A stretch of 64,000 nt of DNA from DASZBX01 sp035943635 (GTDB taxonomy: Bacteria > Actinomycetota > Actinomycetes > Streptomycetales > Catenulisporaceae). Positions 1 through 8,261 of this stretch are shown here, one piece after another (within the stretch, counting starts at the first letter, position 1; every line of letters starts with the position of its first letter). The stretch is taken from contig DASZBX010000066.1 in the NCBI GenBank assembly GCA_035943635.1, positions 26,486 through 90,485 on the forward strand. The letters are read 5' to 3'. The position numbers and the translations under genes were made by a program. Under the pieces are notes generated by a model. The model saw only the letters and a list, made by a program, of their open reading frames with translations, was not told the origin of the DNA and made no database searches.

Positions 1-281
1 GACGGGACCAGCCACCACCGGGCGAAGAACCCGTTCAATCCGTCGGTCAACGAATAGAGCCAGGGTCGGCCCAGCCTGGTGTCGGCTCGGCTGAGCGCGT
101 CCTGGAGGAGAACCACCCCGATGGCGGTGAGCAGCAGGGCCAGGAGAGGGCCGACGGCGCCGATGCGGCCGGCACCGGTGCGCTGCCGGGCGGCGGGCAT
201 GGCCGGTGCGCCCTGGTCGGCGGGTTCGGCTGGGTCGGTCGGCACGGGGGCCGTGTCCGGGTCGGTCGGGGCCTGGGTCAT
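1..281 (-). CDS. Partial DUF6286-like membrane protein, cut by the left edge
   Basis: An ATG at 281 follows a GGAGAG ribosome site and opens a frame of about 93 residues that runs off the window. It starts with a Pro/Ala/Thr/Asp-rich segment of about 35 residues, then has one hydrophobic helix (about residues 42-60, LLALLLTAIGVVLLQDAL), then a Trp-rich stretch. A short acidic N-terminus and one membrane helix of this type are typical of DUF6286 proteins found beside Asp23/alkaline-shock genes in actinobacteria, and an Asp23-like gene lies just to the right. The family call rests on motif resemblance. It is divergent from the sigma-like ORF, so the space around 282-350 may hold promoters for both. 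Confidence 0.5.
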   Translation of the reverse strand, partial: MTQAPTDPDTAPVPTDPAEPADQGAPAMPAARQRTGAGRIGAVGPLLALLLTAIGVVLLQDALSRADTRLGRPWLYSLTDGLNGFFARWWLVP

Positions 282-350
282 TGGACTCTCCACGCTCACT
301 ACAAGCACTTCCCAGCCTCCGGCAGTCGACCGTACGTCGATGCCGACGAT

Positions 351-602
351 GTGGCCGACCTGCTACCGGCCCGCGACGGCGACCCGGCCGAGGTGCACCT
401 CGGGCATGATCTTCTGACCGCTTTGGACATTGCTTTGCGCGCCCTTCTTCCTCGTCAGCGATCCGTCTGGATCTTGCGGGAGATCGAGGACTTGACCTAC
501 GCTCAAATTGCGACCGTGATGGCCATCACTCCCGGTGCGGTACGCGGATTGCTCGAACGGGCCCGCACCACGCTCGCGATCACTTTGAAGGAGTGGCGGT
601 GA
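351..602 (+). CDS. Sigma-70 family protein with region 4 only (probably truncated)
   Basis: The 83-residue product matches sigma-70 region 4 (-35 recognition): the LPRQRSVWILREIEDLTYAQ segment leads into an HTH (IATVMAITPGAVRGLLERAR). No region 2 is visible upstream, because that space is taken by the divergent membrane gene, although the frame stays open some way above GTG 351. A normal ECF sigma factor is about 170-200 residues, so this is either a truncated sigma factor or a region-4-only regulator. Its stop overlaps the next gene as GTGA, showing translational coupling with an Asp23-like protein, as in sigma/Asp23 stress operons. Confidence 0.55.
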   Translation: MADLLPARDGDPAEVHLGHDLLTALDIALRALLPRQRSVWILREIEDLTYAQIATVMAITPGAVRGLLERARTTLAITLKEWR

Positions 603-1060
603 CCATCGACCGGGGCGCGAGCGATGCACTCGCCCAAGCCACACGTCTGCTGCGCCAGCACACCGATGCCGGCTGGACCGCCATCAGCGCCGATATCCTC
701 GACCGCGCCCGGCGCGCTTTCCGGCCCTCCGCCCCCGTCCGCGGCCGACACGCGCTCGGTGAGTTCTTCGTTGCCAGCGACATCGTCGTCAGCCGTGTCC
801 GTGAAGCCGTCGACGCCATTGCCCAGGCCGCCGCCACCCGCATCACGTGCAGCACCGACGACCAGCAGCACCTGGACACCGTCACCATCGAGATCATCGC
901 GGCCTACGGCAGCCCTCTGCTCACCCTCGCCCACCACGTTCACGCAGCTGCCGCCCAGAGCCTCACCGATACCCTGAGCGAGCTGGCACCACCACACGAA
1001 CGCATCCACACCCACGTCCACATCGACGACATCACCGATGACCCCCGAGACCTCCTGTAA
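599..1060 (+). CDS. Asp23/Gls24-like envelope stress protein
   Basis: The predicted protein has 153 residues and is alpha/beta with alternating hydrophobics. The C-terminal half (…TVTIEIIAAYGSPLLTLAHH… then an amphipathic helix) resembles actinobacterial Asp23/Gls24 (alkaline shock) proteins, which are small cytoplasmic proteins usually tethered near the membrane. I chose GTG 599 over GTG 593 because AAGGAG at 588-593 sits five bases before it and the codon overlaps the sigma-like stop (GTGA). The C-terminus is His/Asp-rich. The operon position supports an envelope-stress role. The family assignment is moderate. Confidence 0.5.
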   Translation: MTIDRGASDALAQATRLLRQHTDAGWTAISADILDRARRAFRPSAPVRGRHALGEFFVASDIVVSRVREAVDAIAQAAATRITCSTDDQQHLDTVTIEIIAAYGSPLLTLAHHVHAAAAQSLTDTLSELAPPHERIHTHVHIDDITDDPRDLL

Positions 1061-1112
1061 CACTGTCAGCAGTTCGCAGACCGCCCCATCGTCAGACTTG
1101 TTCATTCCAATT

Positions 1113-1606
1113 TCACCGCCAGAGCATTGCCGCCCCGCGCAAACCGCCATCCCGCACCTGCACCCGCGCCGCAGACTGCGGTCGGCTTTGTGAGGTGGCG
1201 AGGGTGGGTTCGAGTCTGCCGAGGTGGCCTGTCCTGGTTCGGTCCAGGACATGTCCGTTCCAGTAGGCGTCCAGTCGGATCATGTTGATGGCGCACGCGA
1301 TGAACACGTGCTGAAGTCGGGTTTTGGCGATATCGCGGTAGCGGGCGCGGCGGATTGCGAGGTCGACGGCCGGGTTGATGGTGCCCTCGACGCCGGCGCG
1401 GACTGCGTAGCGGGCCTGCCAGGCCTCGGTTTTCTGTGTGGCGCCGGCTTTGACCTGAGCCTGGTGGACCTCCCGGGGCGGCATCGTGATCTGAGGCCCG
1501 CCTTTCTTGCGGGTGGTGCACAGGTGCCGAACCGGGCAGGGGGTGCAGCCGAGGCGGGGAACGTGACCACGATCTTCTCCATGCCGTACTGTTCGCACCC
1601 GGAGGC
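1113..1606 (-). pseudogene. IS1182-type transposase, C-terminal fragment
   Basis: Reading leftward, the segment contains GCTPCPVRHLCTT, then PREVHQAQVKAG, then a core around EWQARY/AVRAGVEGTIN and RYRDIAKTRLQHVFIACAIN, ending MIRLDAYWNG. This order is typical of the C-terminal third of IS1182-family DDE transposases (about 500 residues). The N-terminal and central parts are absent. The right side joins an unrelated IS fragment at about 1600-1607. It is a dead remnant. A matching N-terminal fragment in the same orientation lies at 52.0-52.3 kb. Confidence 0.65.
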
Positions 1607-1850
1607 CTATTCATAAGCCCTTTTGAGGAAGTACAGGCCGACGACGGCCCGTAGTGTTGCAGGGAACTTTTTCAGCGGTGGTCGGAACGGTGTGGCGAGG
1701 ATTCTCCAGTTCTGCAGGTGGGCGTTAGCGCGTTCGACGGCGGAGCGGATGGAGGAGAGATCGTGGTTGAACTGCTTGTCGTGAGTCGGCTGCGGGTTGC
1801 CGGGCGGTCTTCTGAGCGGGTGGACGGTGGTGTGGCCCTGATAGCCGACA
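1607..1850 (-). pseudogene. IS5-family (DDE_Tnp_4-like) transposase, C-terminal fragment
   Basis: About 80 residues remain, from a VGYQGHTTVHPLRRPPG segment through IRSAVERANAHLQNWRILA to LRAVVGLYFLKRAYE and a TAG stop at 1607-1609. The ERANAHLKNW-type motif containing the third catalytic acidic residue is characteristic of IS5-group DDE transposases in actinomycetes. Everything upstream of about 1850 has lost similarity. The fragment abuts the IS1182 remnant, which points to repeated insertions at this end of the cluster. Confidence 0.6.
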
Positions 1851-1857
1851 CCACCAC

Positions 1858-2107
1858 CCATCTCGCAAGCTGGGTGTCGAAGAACCCCGTACTCCGCGCG
1901 GGGTTTCCCGCCCGCGCCCAGGCCCTGGCACCGACGGTCCGCGAGGGGCTTCGGTTCGGGATCCGCCACCACACGCTTTCCATCAGCGGCGACGGGATTC
2001 ACGGCAGCCTGGGCCGCTCCCCCGACCGGGAGCTGACCGCCTTGCTCAAACGCGCACACCTGGTCGGCCGGTGGCTGGCCAAGACCGACCAACCTGCCAC
2101 TGTATCT
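1858..2107 (+). pseudogene. Fragment of an ABC-three-component system middle component
   Basis: One open stretch reads ASWVSKNPVLRAGFPARAQ, then VREGLRFGIRHHTLSISG, then RELTALLKRAHLVGRWLAKT and DQPAT. These segments and their order resemble the middle component of actinobacterial 'ABC-three component' conflict systems, which end in a GRWFAKTDQPATVF-like motif. No start, no RBS and no complete domain remain, and an IS fragment abuts it on the left, so it is a relic. Recognition rests on remembered family motifs. Confidence 0.35.
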
Positions 2108-2675
2108 TCGAGGCCCCGCTGCAACGCCCGTCGGTACCGCCGAGCCCTGGGGCAAGACGGACAATGGACGGCAAAATCCTATTTCCGACCCCTCTGGGGC
2201 GGCCCACAGAATGGCCGAGCGCTAAACGTGAACACGGATTCATTATATCTCCCACTACATTCAAGCGGATGGATATAATTCTGGCTCAGCTGCGCGCGTT
2301 GGCTGTTCGGGCCGTTGGCCACCGGTCGGACCAGGGGTTTTACGACGTATGTCTCAGCCCGCTGCCGCCTGGGCATGAACCTGGATTTACAACGCGGCGC
2401 CCTCCGGATGTCCATACCACGATCAACCTGGATAAGGAGTTGAAGTTGCGTGCCTTGGGGCCGGTTTCAAGGTATGCTCCGGCCAGTGGCGGTTGTGGCC
2501 GATTATTCTGACGGCCGGCCTTAATCGTCAGCTGCTTTCCGCCCGATCGGCGGAGTTCGGACGTACACGGGGTCAGAGCGCGGCGGAGTGACACGGACAC
2601 GAGGAACGACGCCGACGACGGCTTTCGCGATGGTCTCCCGGAAGAATTGCGGGAGTCCCAGACGAGAGGGTATCT
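2108..2675 (+). other. Intergenic region upstream of the AfsR/SARP gene; no gene seen
   Basis: About 570 bases without a convincing coding frame. Short frames on both strands lack RBSs and family resemblance. There is a local AT-rich patch at about 2238-2280 (unusual here), and a short inverted repeat CTGACG…CGTCAG near 2508-2532. The last part carries the GAGAGGG ribosome site (2664-2670) of the regulator. The promoter of the regulator should lie in this stretch, but I could not place clear -10/-35 boxes. Confidence 0.4.
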
Positions 2676-5600
2676 GTGCAGTTTCGCATCCTGGGACCCT
2701 TGGAGGTATGGCGTCGGGACGGGATCGTCCGGCTCGGCGGACCGCGCCAACAGGTCGTGATGGCGATGCTGCTGTTGGAGGCCAACCGGGTCATCCCGGT
2801 GGACCGGCTCAGCAGCGCGATCTGGGGCGAGGACCCGCCGACCACCTCCCGGGGGCAGGTGCAGATCTCGATCTCCTCCCTGCGTCGGCAGATCATCGGC
2901 CTGGACGGGCGGCAGCTGATCGACACCCGCGGGCCGGGATACCTGATCTCCGTGGCCGACGGGGAGTTGGACTCGCAGCTGTTCGAGGCCCGGGTCGCGG
3001 CCGGCCGGGCGGCGCTGGCCGACGGGGATCCGACCGAGGCGGCCGCGCAGCTGCGGGCCGGGCTCGCGCTGTGGCGCGGTCCGGCGCTGTCCGGGATCGC
3101 CAGCCGGCTGGTCCAGCGCGGCGTGGCCGAGCTCGACGAGCGGCGGATGCAGACCCTTGAGGAGTGCCTGACCTACGAGTTGCAGCTGGGCCGGCACCAC
3201 GACCTGATCGGCGAGCTGGCCCGGCTGGTCGAGGAGCACCCGCTGCGGGAGAATCTCAGAGCCTTGTTCATGACCGCGCTGTACCGGGCCGGCAGGCAGG
3301 CCGAGGCGCTGGAGGCCTACCGGCACACCCGGGACGTGCTGATGGAGGAGCTCGGGATCGAGCCGGGCCGGCAGCTGCGGCAGCTGCACCACGCCATCCT
3401 CAACGATGCCCCGCTCGGTCCGGCGGACCGGGCCGCTTCAGCCAAGGCGGCGGCGCCGGCGCCGGCGCCCTCCCCCGCGGCGGCGGGGTCCGCGCCCGGC
3501 CCGGCGGCGGGCCAGCGCCGGAGTACGTCCCGGTCCGGCCGGACCGCGCCGGGCCCGGAGCAGTTCCCGGTCCGGGACGGGCAGCGGGTGCGCGAGGCCG
3601 AGCGGCGGCACGGCCGGGACCGGGACCGGGCCCAGGACCGGATCCGGACCCACGACATCCACGACCGGTCCGGCCGGCGCGAGCCGCGGCCGGAGCCGGA
3701 CGACGAGCCGGTGCCGACGCCGCTGCGGGCCCAGATACCGCGGCTGCTGCCGGCCACCATCCCGGACTTCACCGGGCGCAGCCGGATCCTGGACCGGATC
3801 ATCGACGAGCTGACCGATCCGGGGCTGAGCCGGGACACCTTGCAGGCGGTGCCGATAAGCGTGATCGTGGGCCAGGGCGGCGCGGGCAAGACGACCTTAG
3901 CGGTGCACGTGGCGCACCGGATGGCCGAGCGTTTCCCGGACGGGCAGCTGTTCGCCCGGCTGCGCACCGGCGATCGGCCGACCAGTCCGGCGGACGTGCT
4001 CGAACGGTTCCTGCGGGCGCTGGGCGCCACCCGGACGGTGCTGCCGGAAGGGGTCGAGGAGCGGGCGGAGATGTACCGGGACCTGCTCGGCAAGCGCAGG
4101 ATGCTGATAGTGCTCGACGATGCCATGTCCGAGCAGCAGATCACGGCCCTGCTGCCCGGTAACTCGCAGTGCTCGGTGATCGTGACCAGCCGGAAACGGC
4201 TGACCGGGCTGCCCTCGGCCGGCCGGATCGAAGTCGGCGGGTTCAGCCCGCACAGTGCGGTCGAGCTGCTCACCCGGCTGGTCGGCAAGGACCGGATCGA
4301 GGCGGAGCCGGAGTCGGTCACCGCGCTGTGCACGCAGTGCGGCTATCTTCCGCTGGCGCTGCGGATCGTCGCCGCGCGGCTCGCCGCCCGGCCGCACTGG
4401 AGCGTCACCGACCTGCTCGAACGCCTGGTGGACGAGTCGCGCCGGCTGGACGAGCTCAACCACGGCGAGATGGGCGTGCGGGCGAGCATCTCGCTGACCT
4501 ACGAGAGCCTGTCCCCCGACGCCCGGCGGCTGTTCCGGCGGCTGTCGCTGCTGGAGGCCTCCAGTTTCCCGTCCTGGGTCGGCGCGCCGCTGCTGCGGAT
4601 GGACCCGCTGCCCGCCCAGGACCTGCTGGAGGAACTGGCCGAGGCGTACCTGCTGGACATCGAACCCGGAAACGCCGGCGCGATGGTCCGCTACCGGTTC
4701 CACGACATCACCAAGCCGTTCGCCCGCGAGCGCCTGGTCGCCGAGGAGAGCCCGACGGACCGCCACCAGTCTCTGGAGGACCTGCTCGGCGCGCTGTTGT
4801 TCCTGAGCGGGCAGGCGCACCGGCGCGAGTACTCCGGCGACTTCATGCAGTTGCGCAGCCGGGCCAGCCGGTGGCGGCTGCCGGAGCCGTTGGTCGACCG
4901 GCTGCTGGAGAATCCACTGGCCTGGTATGAGAATGAACGGTTGTTCATCACCGCCGCGGTGCATCAGGCCGCTGCCAGCGGGCTGATCGAGCACGCCTGG
5001 GACCTGGCGCTGAGCGCGGTGGCGCTGTTCGAGTCGCACACCTACTTCGGGGACTGGCGCGAGACGCACGAGGTGGCGCTCAAGGCGTCCTGCCGGGCCG
5101 GTGACCGCTGGGGCGAGGCGGCGATGCGCTATTCGCTCGGCTCGCTGCACATGTTCGAGCAGCAGCCGGAGCAGGCCGGGCGCCAGTTCACCCGGGCGCA
5201 CGAGCTCTACCTGCAACTCGGCGACCGGCACGGCGTCGCGCTGGTGCTGCGCAATCTGGCGTATCTGGACCGGATGAGCGGGCACCTGGAGAAGGCGATG
5301 GCCCGCTGGGAGGAGGCCCTGGACACGCTCCGGGTGGTCGGCGACCGGATAGCCGAGGCGCACGTGTTGCAGAACATGGCGCAGGTCCGGCTGGACTTCG
5401 GCGAGGACGACACCGCGCGCGGCCTGCTCGAACAGGCCGCGGAGATCTGCCGCGAACTGGGCAACCGGCGGGTCGGCGCACAGGTGCAGCACCGGTTGGG
5501 TGAGCTGTATCTGCGGCACGAGGAGTTCGACCGCGCCGCCGAGTCGTTCGGCCGGGTGCTCGCGGCGGTGCGCGAATCCGAGGACCGGGTCGGCGAGTGC

Positions 5601-6233
5601 TACGCGCTGATCGGCTTGGCCGGGGTGGACTTGGGCAAGGAGGACTTCCCGGCCGCCACGGCCCGGCTCGCGCAGGCCCGCTTACTGGCCGGCGACATCG
5701 GGGAACGGATGGTGGAGAGCCGGGTCGCGCTGGTGCTGGCCGAGCTGGAACTGCGCACCGGGCGGCCGACCGCGGCCGAGCACGCGGACCGCGCGGTCCG
5801 CGGCTTCGAGGAGATGCGGGCCGCGCAGCTACAGGCCCGGTCCCTGTTCATCAGGGGTCAGATACATCTGGCGGCCGGCTGCCCGGTGTCCGCGTTGGCG
5901 GATTGGCAGAGCGCCGCGGCCGTGCTGGCCGGGCTCAGCCCGCGCGGCGCGGGCCCCCTGGCCGCGGAGCTGGAGCGCTCTATCGAAGCCCTCGAACAGG
6001 ATCCCGGCCGGCCGGCCGCGGAGCCCGGCCATCCGCCGGGGGTCGCGGAAGGCGATGGGGTGTGGGATCCGCTTGCCGGGACTGCGGATCCAGCGCGGGC
6101 GAGTGCGGAAGGCGAGCCGGGGACCCGCGGCGATCAGGCAGTGGAAACAGGGTCCGACGATAGCCGGGATATTGCCGGGGCGCCCGACGACAGGCGCACC
6201 TCGGACACGAAGGCGGACTGCCACCGAGAGTAG
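2676..6233 (+). CDS. AfsR/SARP-family pathway regulator (OmpR-like wHTH, BTAD, NB-ARC, TPR)
   Basis: This 1185-residue regulator starts at GTG 2676, six bases after GAGAGGG. Domains in order: an OmpR-type winged helix (about 1-95, starting MQFRILGPLEVWR); a BTAD helical domain (about 96-245, ending IEPGRQLRQLH); a Pro/Ala/Arg linker (about 250-350); an NB-ARC NTPase with P-loop VGQGGAGKTTL near residue 400; and a C-terminal TPR-rich region (about 750-1130). This is the full AfsR layout, not a short SARP. AfsR-type proteins bind direct repeats and recruit RNA polymerase to pathway promoters. Two in-frame TTA codons (3897-3899, codon 408, inside the P-loop; 5682-5684, codon 1003) make it a likely bldA-dependent switch. 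It is the best candidate activator of the minus-strand PKS-NRPS operon. Confidence 0.92.
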   Translation: MQFRILGPLEVWRRDGIVRLGGPRQQVVMAMLLLEANRVIPVDRLSSAIWGEDPPTTSRGQVQISISSLRRQIIGLDGRQLIDTRGPGYLISVADGELDSQLFEARVAAGRAALADGDPTEAAAQLRAGLALWRGPALSGIASRLVQRGVAELDERRMQTLEECLTYELQLGRHHDLIGELARLVEEHPLRENLRALFMTALYRAGRQAEALEAYRHTRDVLMEELGIEPGRQLRQLHHAILNDAPLGPADRAASAKAAAPAPAPSPAAAGSAPGPAAGQRRSTSRSGRTAPGPEQFPVRDGQRVREAERRHGRDRDRAQDRIRTHDIHDRSGRREPRPEPDDEPVPTPLRAQIPRLLPATIPDFTGRSRILDRIIDELTDPGLSRDTLQAVPISVIVGQGGAGKTTLAVHVAHRMAERFPDGQLFARLRTGDRPTSPADVLERFLRALGATRTVLPEGVEERAEMYRDLLGKRRMLIVLDDAMSEQQITALLPGNSQCSVIVTSRKRLTGLPSAGRIEVGGFSPHSAVELLTRLVGKDRIEAEPESVTALCTQCGYLPLALRIVAARLAARPHWSVTDLLERLVDESRRLDELNHGEMGVRASISLTYESLSPDARRLFRRLSLLEASSFPSWVGAPLLRMDPLPAQDLLEELAEAYLLDIEPGNAGAMVRYRFHDITKPFARERLVAEESPTDRHQSLEDLLGALLFLSGQAHRREYSGDFMQLRSRASRWRLPEPLVDRLLENPLAWYENERLFITAAVHQAAASGLIEHAWDLALSAVALFESHTYFGDWRETHEVALKASCRAGDRWGEAAMRYSLGSLHMFEQQPEQAGRQFTRAHELYLQLGDRHGVALVLRNLAYLDRMSGHLEKAMARWEEALDTLRVVGDRIAEAHVLQNMAQVRLDFGEDDTARGLLEQAAEICRELGNRRVGAQVQHRLGELYLRHEEFDRAAESFGRVLAAVRESEDRVGECYALIGLAGVDLGKEDFPAATARLAQARLLAGDIGERMVESRVALVLAELELRTGRPTAAEHADRAVRGFEEMRAAQLQARSLFIRGQIHLAAGCPVSALADWQSAAAVLAGLSPRGAGPLAAELERSIEALEQDPGRPAAEPGHPPGVAEGDGVWDPLAGTADPARASAEGEPGTRGDQAVETGSDDSRDIAGAPDDRRTSDTKADCHRE

Positions 6234-6462
6234 TCGGAAAGCGCTTACCGAAGCGGTTTTCCCAGGCGTAGCGGGCAACCAAACCCGGTAAAACAAGCGG
6301 CGCAACGATCGGGCGATGACTGCCCGAAAGCTGCGCGGCGCCTGTACGGCGTAACTGGGATAGACCTGCGATAGACGTGCACTGGCTGCGCGACGATCGG
6401 AAGCACGCAGTTCTCGAGTGCGTGCGCCCGATACATCGGCCGGACGGTCCCGGCTCGGCGGG

Positions 6463-6660
6463 TCAGCCCCAGATCGTGTTGCCCAGGCAGGCGCCCGGCG
6501 TCCACGATCCAGGGGAGCAGTCGGCCTCAACAGTCATTCCGGACGAGGCGGCCGTGGACGGTGTGTGCGGCTGAACCGAGCCCCCCGCGGCCCCGGTCAC
6601 GGCGAGTGCGGTCAGTAGAACGAGGCTCAGGCTCAGGATTCTGCGGCGGGCGGCGGCCAT
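6463..6660 (-). CDS. Small secreted peptide precursor with a Cys pair (65 aa)
   Basis: ATG 6660 is preceded by AAGGAG at good spacing, so translation is likely. The protein has a textbook Sec signal: MAAARRR, a hydrophobic core of about 13 residues (ILSLSLVLLTALA), then a Gly/Ala cleavage region near residues 22-27. The mature part of about 35-40 residues ends CSPGSWTPGACLGNTIWG, with two cysteines nine residues apart and a C-terminal Trp-Gly. It does not show the repeated motif of AfsS, the small protein that often follows afsR. It sits opposite the AfsR/SARP gene and divergent from the transthyretin-like gene. I do not recognise a family. Confidence 0.6.
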   Translation of the reverse strand: MAAARRRILSLSLVLLTALAVTGAAGGSVQPHTPSTAASSGMTVEADCSPGSWTPGACLGNTIWG

Positions 6661-6972
6661 CGCTACCAGCTCCTTCAGTCATTCATCGGTTCCGGGGCCG
6701 GTGAGTCGGCGTCCGGATATGACGAAACTATTCGCAGGCGTTATCGATTCTCTTGCCGCCCGCTATCCGTCTCGCTATTCATGCTTTCCTACTCCGCCGC
6801 GGTCGGGCCGAAACGGACGGATACCGCGCGGATAGCATCCGGAAAATGCTCGAGCCCATGATGGCGGTGCCACGCCTCCGCCGGTTCCGGTCGGGCGGCG
6901 GGCACGGATCGACGGCCGGCCCGACCGGGCGCCGGCCGATCCGGGAACCTCCATGGAAGAAAGGGAGCCAGG
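6661..6972. promoter_or_regulatory. Divergent intergenic region between the secreted peptide and the transthyretin-like gene
   Basis: About 310 bases lie between two divergent starts. The minus-strand RBS (AAGGAG) is at the left end, and a GGGAG ribosome site lies just before 6973. The middle part (about 6720-6790) is less GC-rich than the surroundings, which suits two back-to-back promoters. No coding frame with family resemblance is present. Confidence 0.35.
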
Positions 6973-7302
6973 GTGCAACTTTCGACTCGGGTGATCGACA
7001 GCTCATTCGGCGTGCTCGCGGCCGATGTCCGGGTGGTGCTGCGACGGCGGGCCGAGGACGGTTGGGCACAGCTGGCGGTCGGCCGCACCGGTACCGACGG
7101 AGGCCTGGCCGACTGGCACGAGGGCCCGCTCGGCGCCGGCACCTACCAGCTGGAGTTCGACATCGACGGGTACTACGCGGCGCTCGGCAGCGTGCCGCTG
7201 CACCCGCGCGTCATCGTGGAGTTCCGGGTCAGCGATCCGACCTCGGACCTGCACCTTCCGCTGCTCGTCACGCCCAACTCGTTCCATGCGTTCCGCGGCT
7301 AG
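6973..7302 (+). CDS. Transthyretin/5-hydroxyisourate hydrolase-like protein lacking key active-site residues
   Basis: The 109-residue protein has the whole-length pattern of 5-hydroxyisourate hydrolase (HIUase, purine degradation): LSTRVIDSSFG at the N-terminus, GTYQLEFDIDGYYA in the middle, and HLPLLVTPNSFHAFRG at the end. In true HIUases the N-terminal motif is LSTHVLD with a catalytic His, and the protein ends YRGS. Here the His is Arg and the chain stops after FRG, losing Ser. The His of the YHVPLL-type motif is kept (LHLPLL). No other purine-degradation gene is nearby, and it lies 111 bases before a regulator. It is probably a repurposed transthyretin-fold protein rather than a housekeeping hydrolase. 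Confidence 0.7.
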   Translation: MQLSTRVIDSSFGVLAADVRVVLRRRAEDGWAQLAVGRTGTDGGLADWHEGPLGAGTYQLEFDIDGYYAALGSVPLHPRVIVEFRVSDPTSDLHLPLLVTPNSFHAFRG

Positions 7303-7413
7303 TCGGCGCCGGCACGACCAGCACGGCCCGACCGGCGACCGAACCGCCTCGGGGAACTGATCACACCCCGATCCATCCCGAAACCCAGTCCGACTCAGGG
7401 GGTCAGACACCCG

Positions 7414-8211
7414 ATGAATCTGCTGACAACAGAGCAGTCCGCTCGCCCCGCACCCGCGGGCGGGCCTACCTTGACCATAGAGAACGCGCTCTCCGAAGCG
7501 GTCGGCCTGATCGAGAACGCACTGACCAGGCACCGCGGCCTGGGTGAGGAGCGCTCGGTGGTCAACCTCTCCGGCAGCGACGAGATCGTGGCGATCACCA
7601 CCCGCAAGCTGATCTCCGAGGCGCGCCAGGAGGTGATCTGTGTGAGCACGCCGGAAAGCCTGCTCGGCGGGCCGCTGCGGGCGGCGCTGAGCCCGCGGGC
7701 CACGCCCGGGCACCAGCCGGGCGTGCAGATCCTGTTCAGCCTGCGGACGAACGACGGCTACCACCGGCTGCGCAGCATGATGCCGGCCGGTGGCAGCCGG
7801 GAGCTGCGGATCACGCAGTCCCCGCTGCAGGAGATGCTGTTGGTGGACCGCCGGGTCGCGATGGTGATCTCGCAGTTCGCGCCGACCGTGCGGCAGACCC
7901 TGATCGTGCGCAGCCCGGCGATCCTCAAGGCGCTGCACAGTCTGTTCATCGACAGCTGGGAGTCGGCGCACCCGCTGCCGCCGCCGGGCCGGGCCGCCGA
8001 CGCGCGGCAGGAGGAGATCACCCGTCAGATCCTCGCGTCGCTGCGGGACGGCTACAAGGACGACGTGGCCGCACGCGAGCTCGGCATGTCAGTGCGCACG
8101 TATAGGCGGCACGTGGCGGACTTCATGCGCGATATCAATGCCACGTCCCGGTTTCAGGCGGGCGTCCGGGCCGCGCAGTTGAAGCTGCTGCCGGCGAACA
8201 TGCCAAGCTGA
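7414..8211 (+). CDS. HTH transcriptional regulator (LuxR/TrmB-like)
   Basis: The 265-residue protein has an N-terminal helix, a TrmB/phospholipase-D-like sensor region (about 30-190: ITTRKLISEARQEVICVSTP, then LQEMLLVDRRVAMVIS and RSPAILKALHSLFIDSWE), and a C-terminal helix-turn-helix (about 205-260: LRDGYKDDVAARELGMSVRT, YRRHVADFM). Proteins of this layout, a regulator domain resembling TrmB plus a LuxR-type HTH, occur often in actinomycete secondary-metabolite clusters. The start at ATG 7414 has AGGGGG about 11 bases upstream. It probably acts with the AfsR/SARP protein. The effector is unknown. Confidence 0.8.
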   Translation: MNLLTTEQSARPAPAGGPTLTIENALSEAVGLIENALTRHRGLGEERSVVNLSGSDEIVAITTRKLISEARQEVICVSTPESLLGGPLRAALSPRATPGHQPGVQILFSLRTNDGYHRLRSMMPAGGSRELRITQSPLQEMLLVDRRVAMVISQFAPTVRQTLIVRSPAILKALHSLFIDSWESAHPLPPPGRAADARQEEITRQILASLRDGYKDDVAARELGMSVRTYRRHVADFMRDINATSRFQAGVRAAQLKLLPANMPS

Positions 8212-8218
8212 GCCGGGA

Positions 8219-8246
8219 TCGGGCGCGCCCGGCCGGGCGCGCCCGA
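8219..8246. terminator. 28-bp perfect palindrome, bidirectional terminator
   Basis: Positions 8219-8246 read the same on both strands (outer arm TCGGGCGCGCCC). They lie between the convergent stops of the regulator (8211) and the DUF3995 gene (8262). A strong GC stem of this kind is the usual actinomycete terminator and would serve both directions. Confidence 0.8.
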
Positions 8247-8261
8247 ATCGACCGAGGCCGG

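Noticed and set aside
6463..6660. AfsS or a lanthipeptide/lasso precursor
   Set aside because: It lacks the repeated AfsS motif, and no lanthionine synthetase or lasso cyclase is nearby; the N-terminus is a Sec signal, not a leader peptide.
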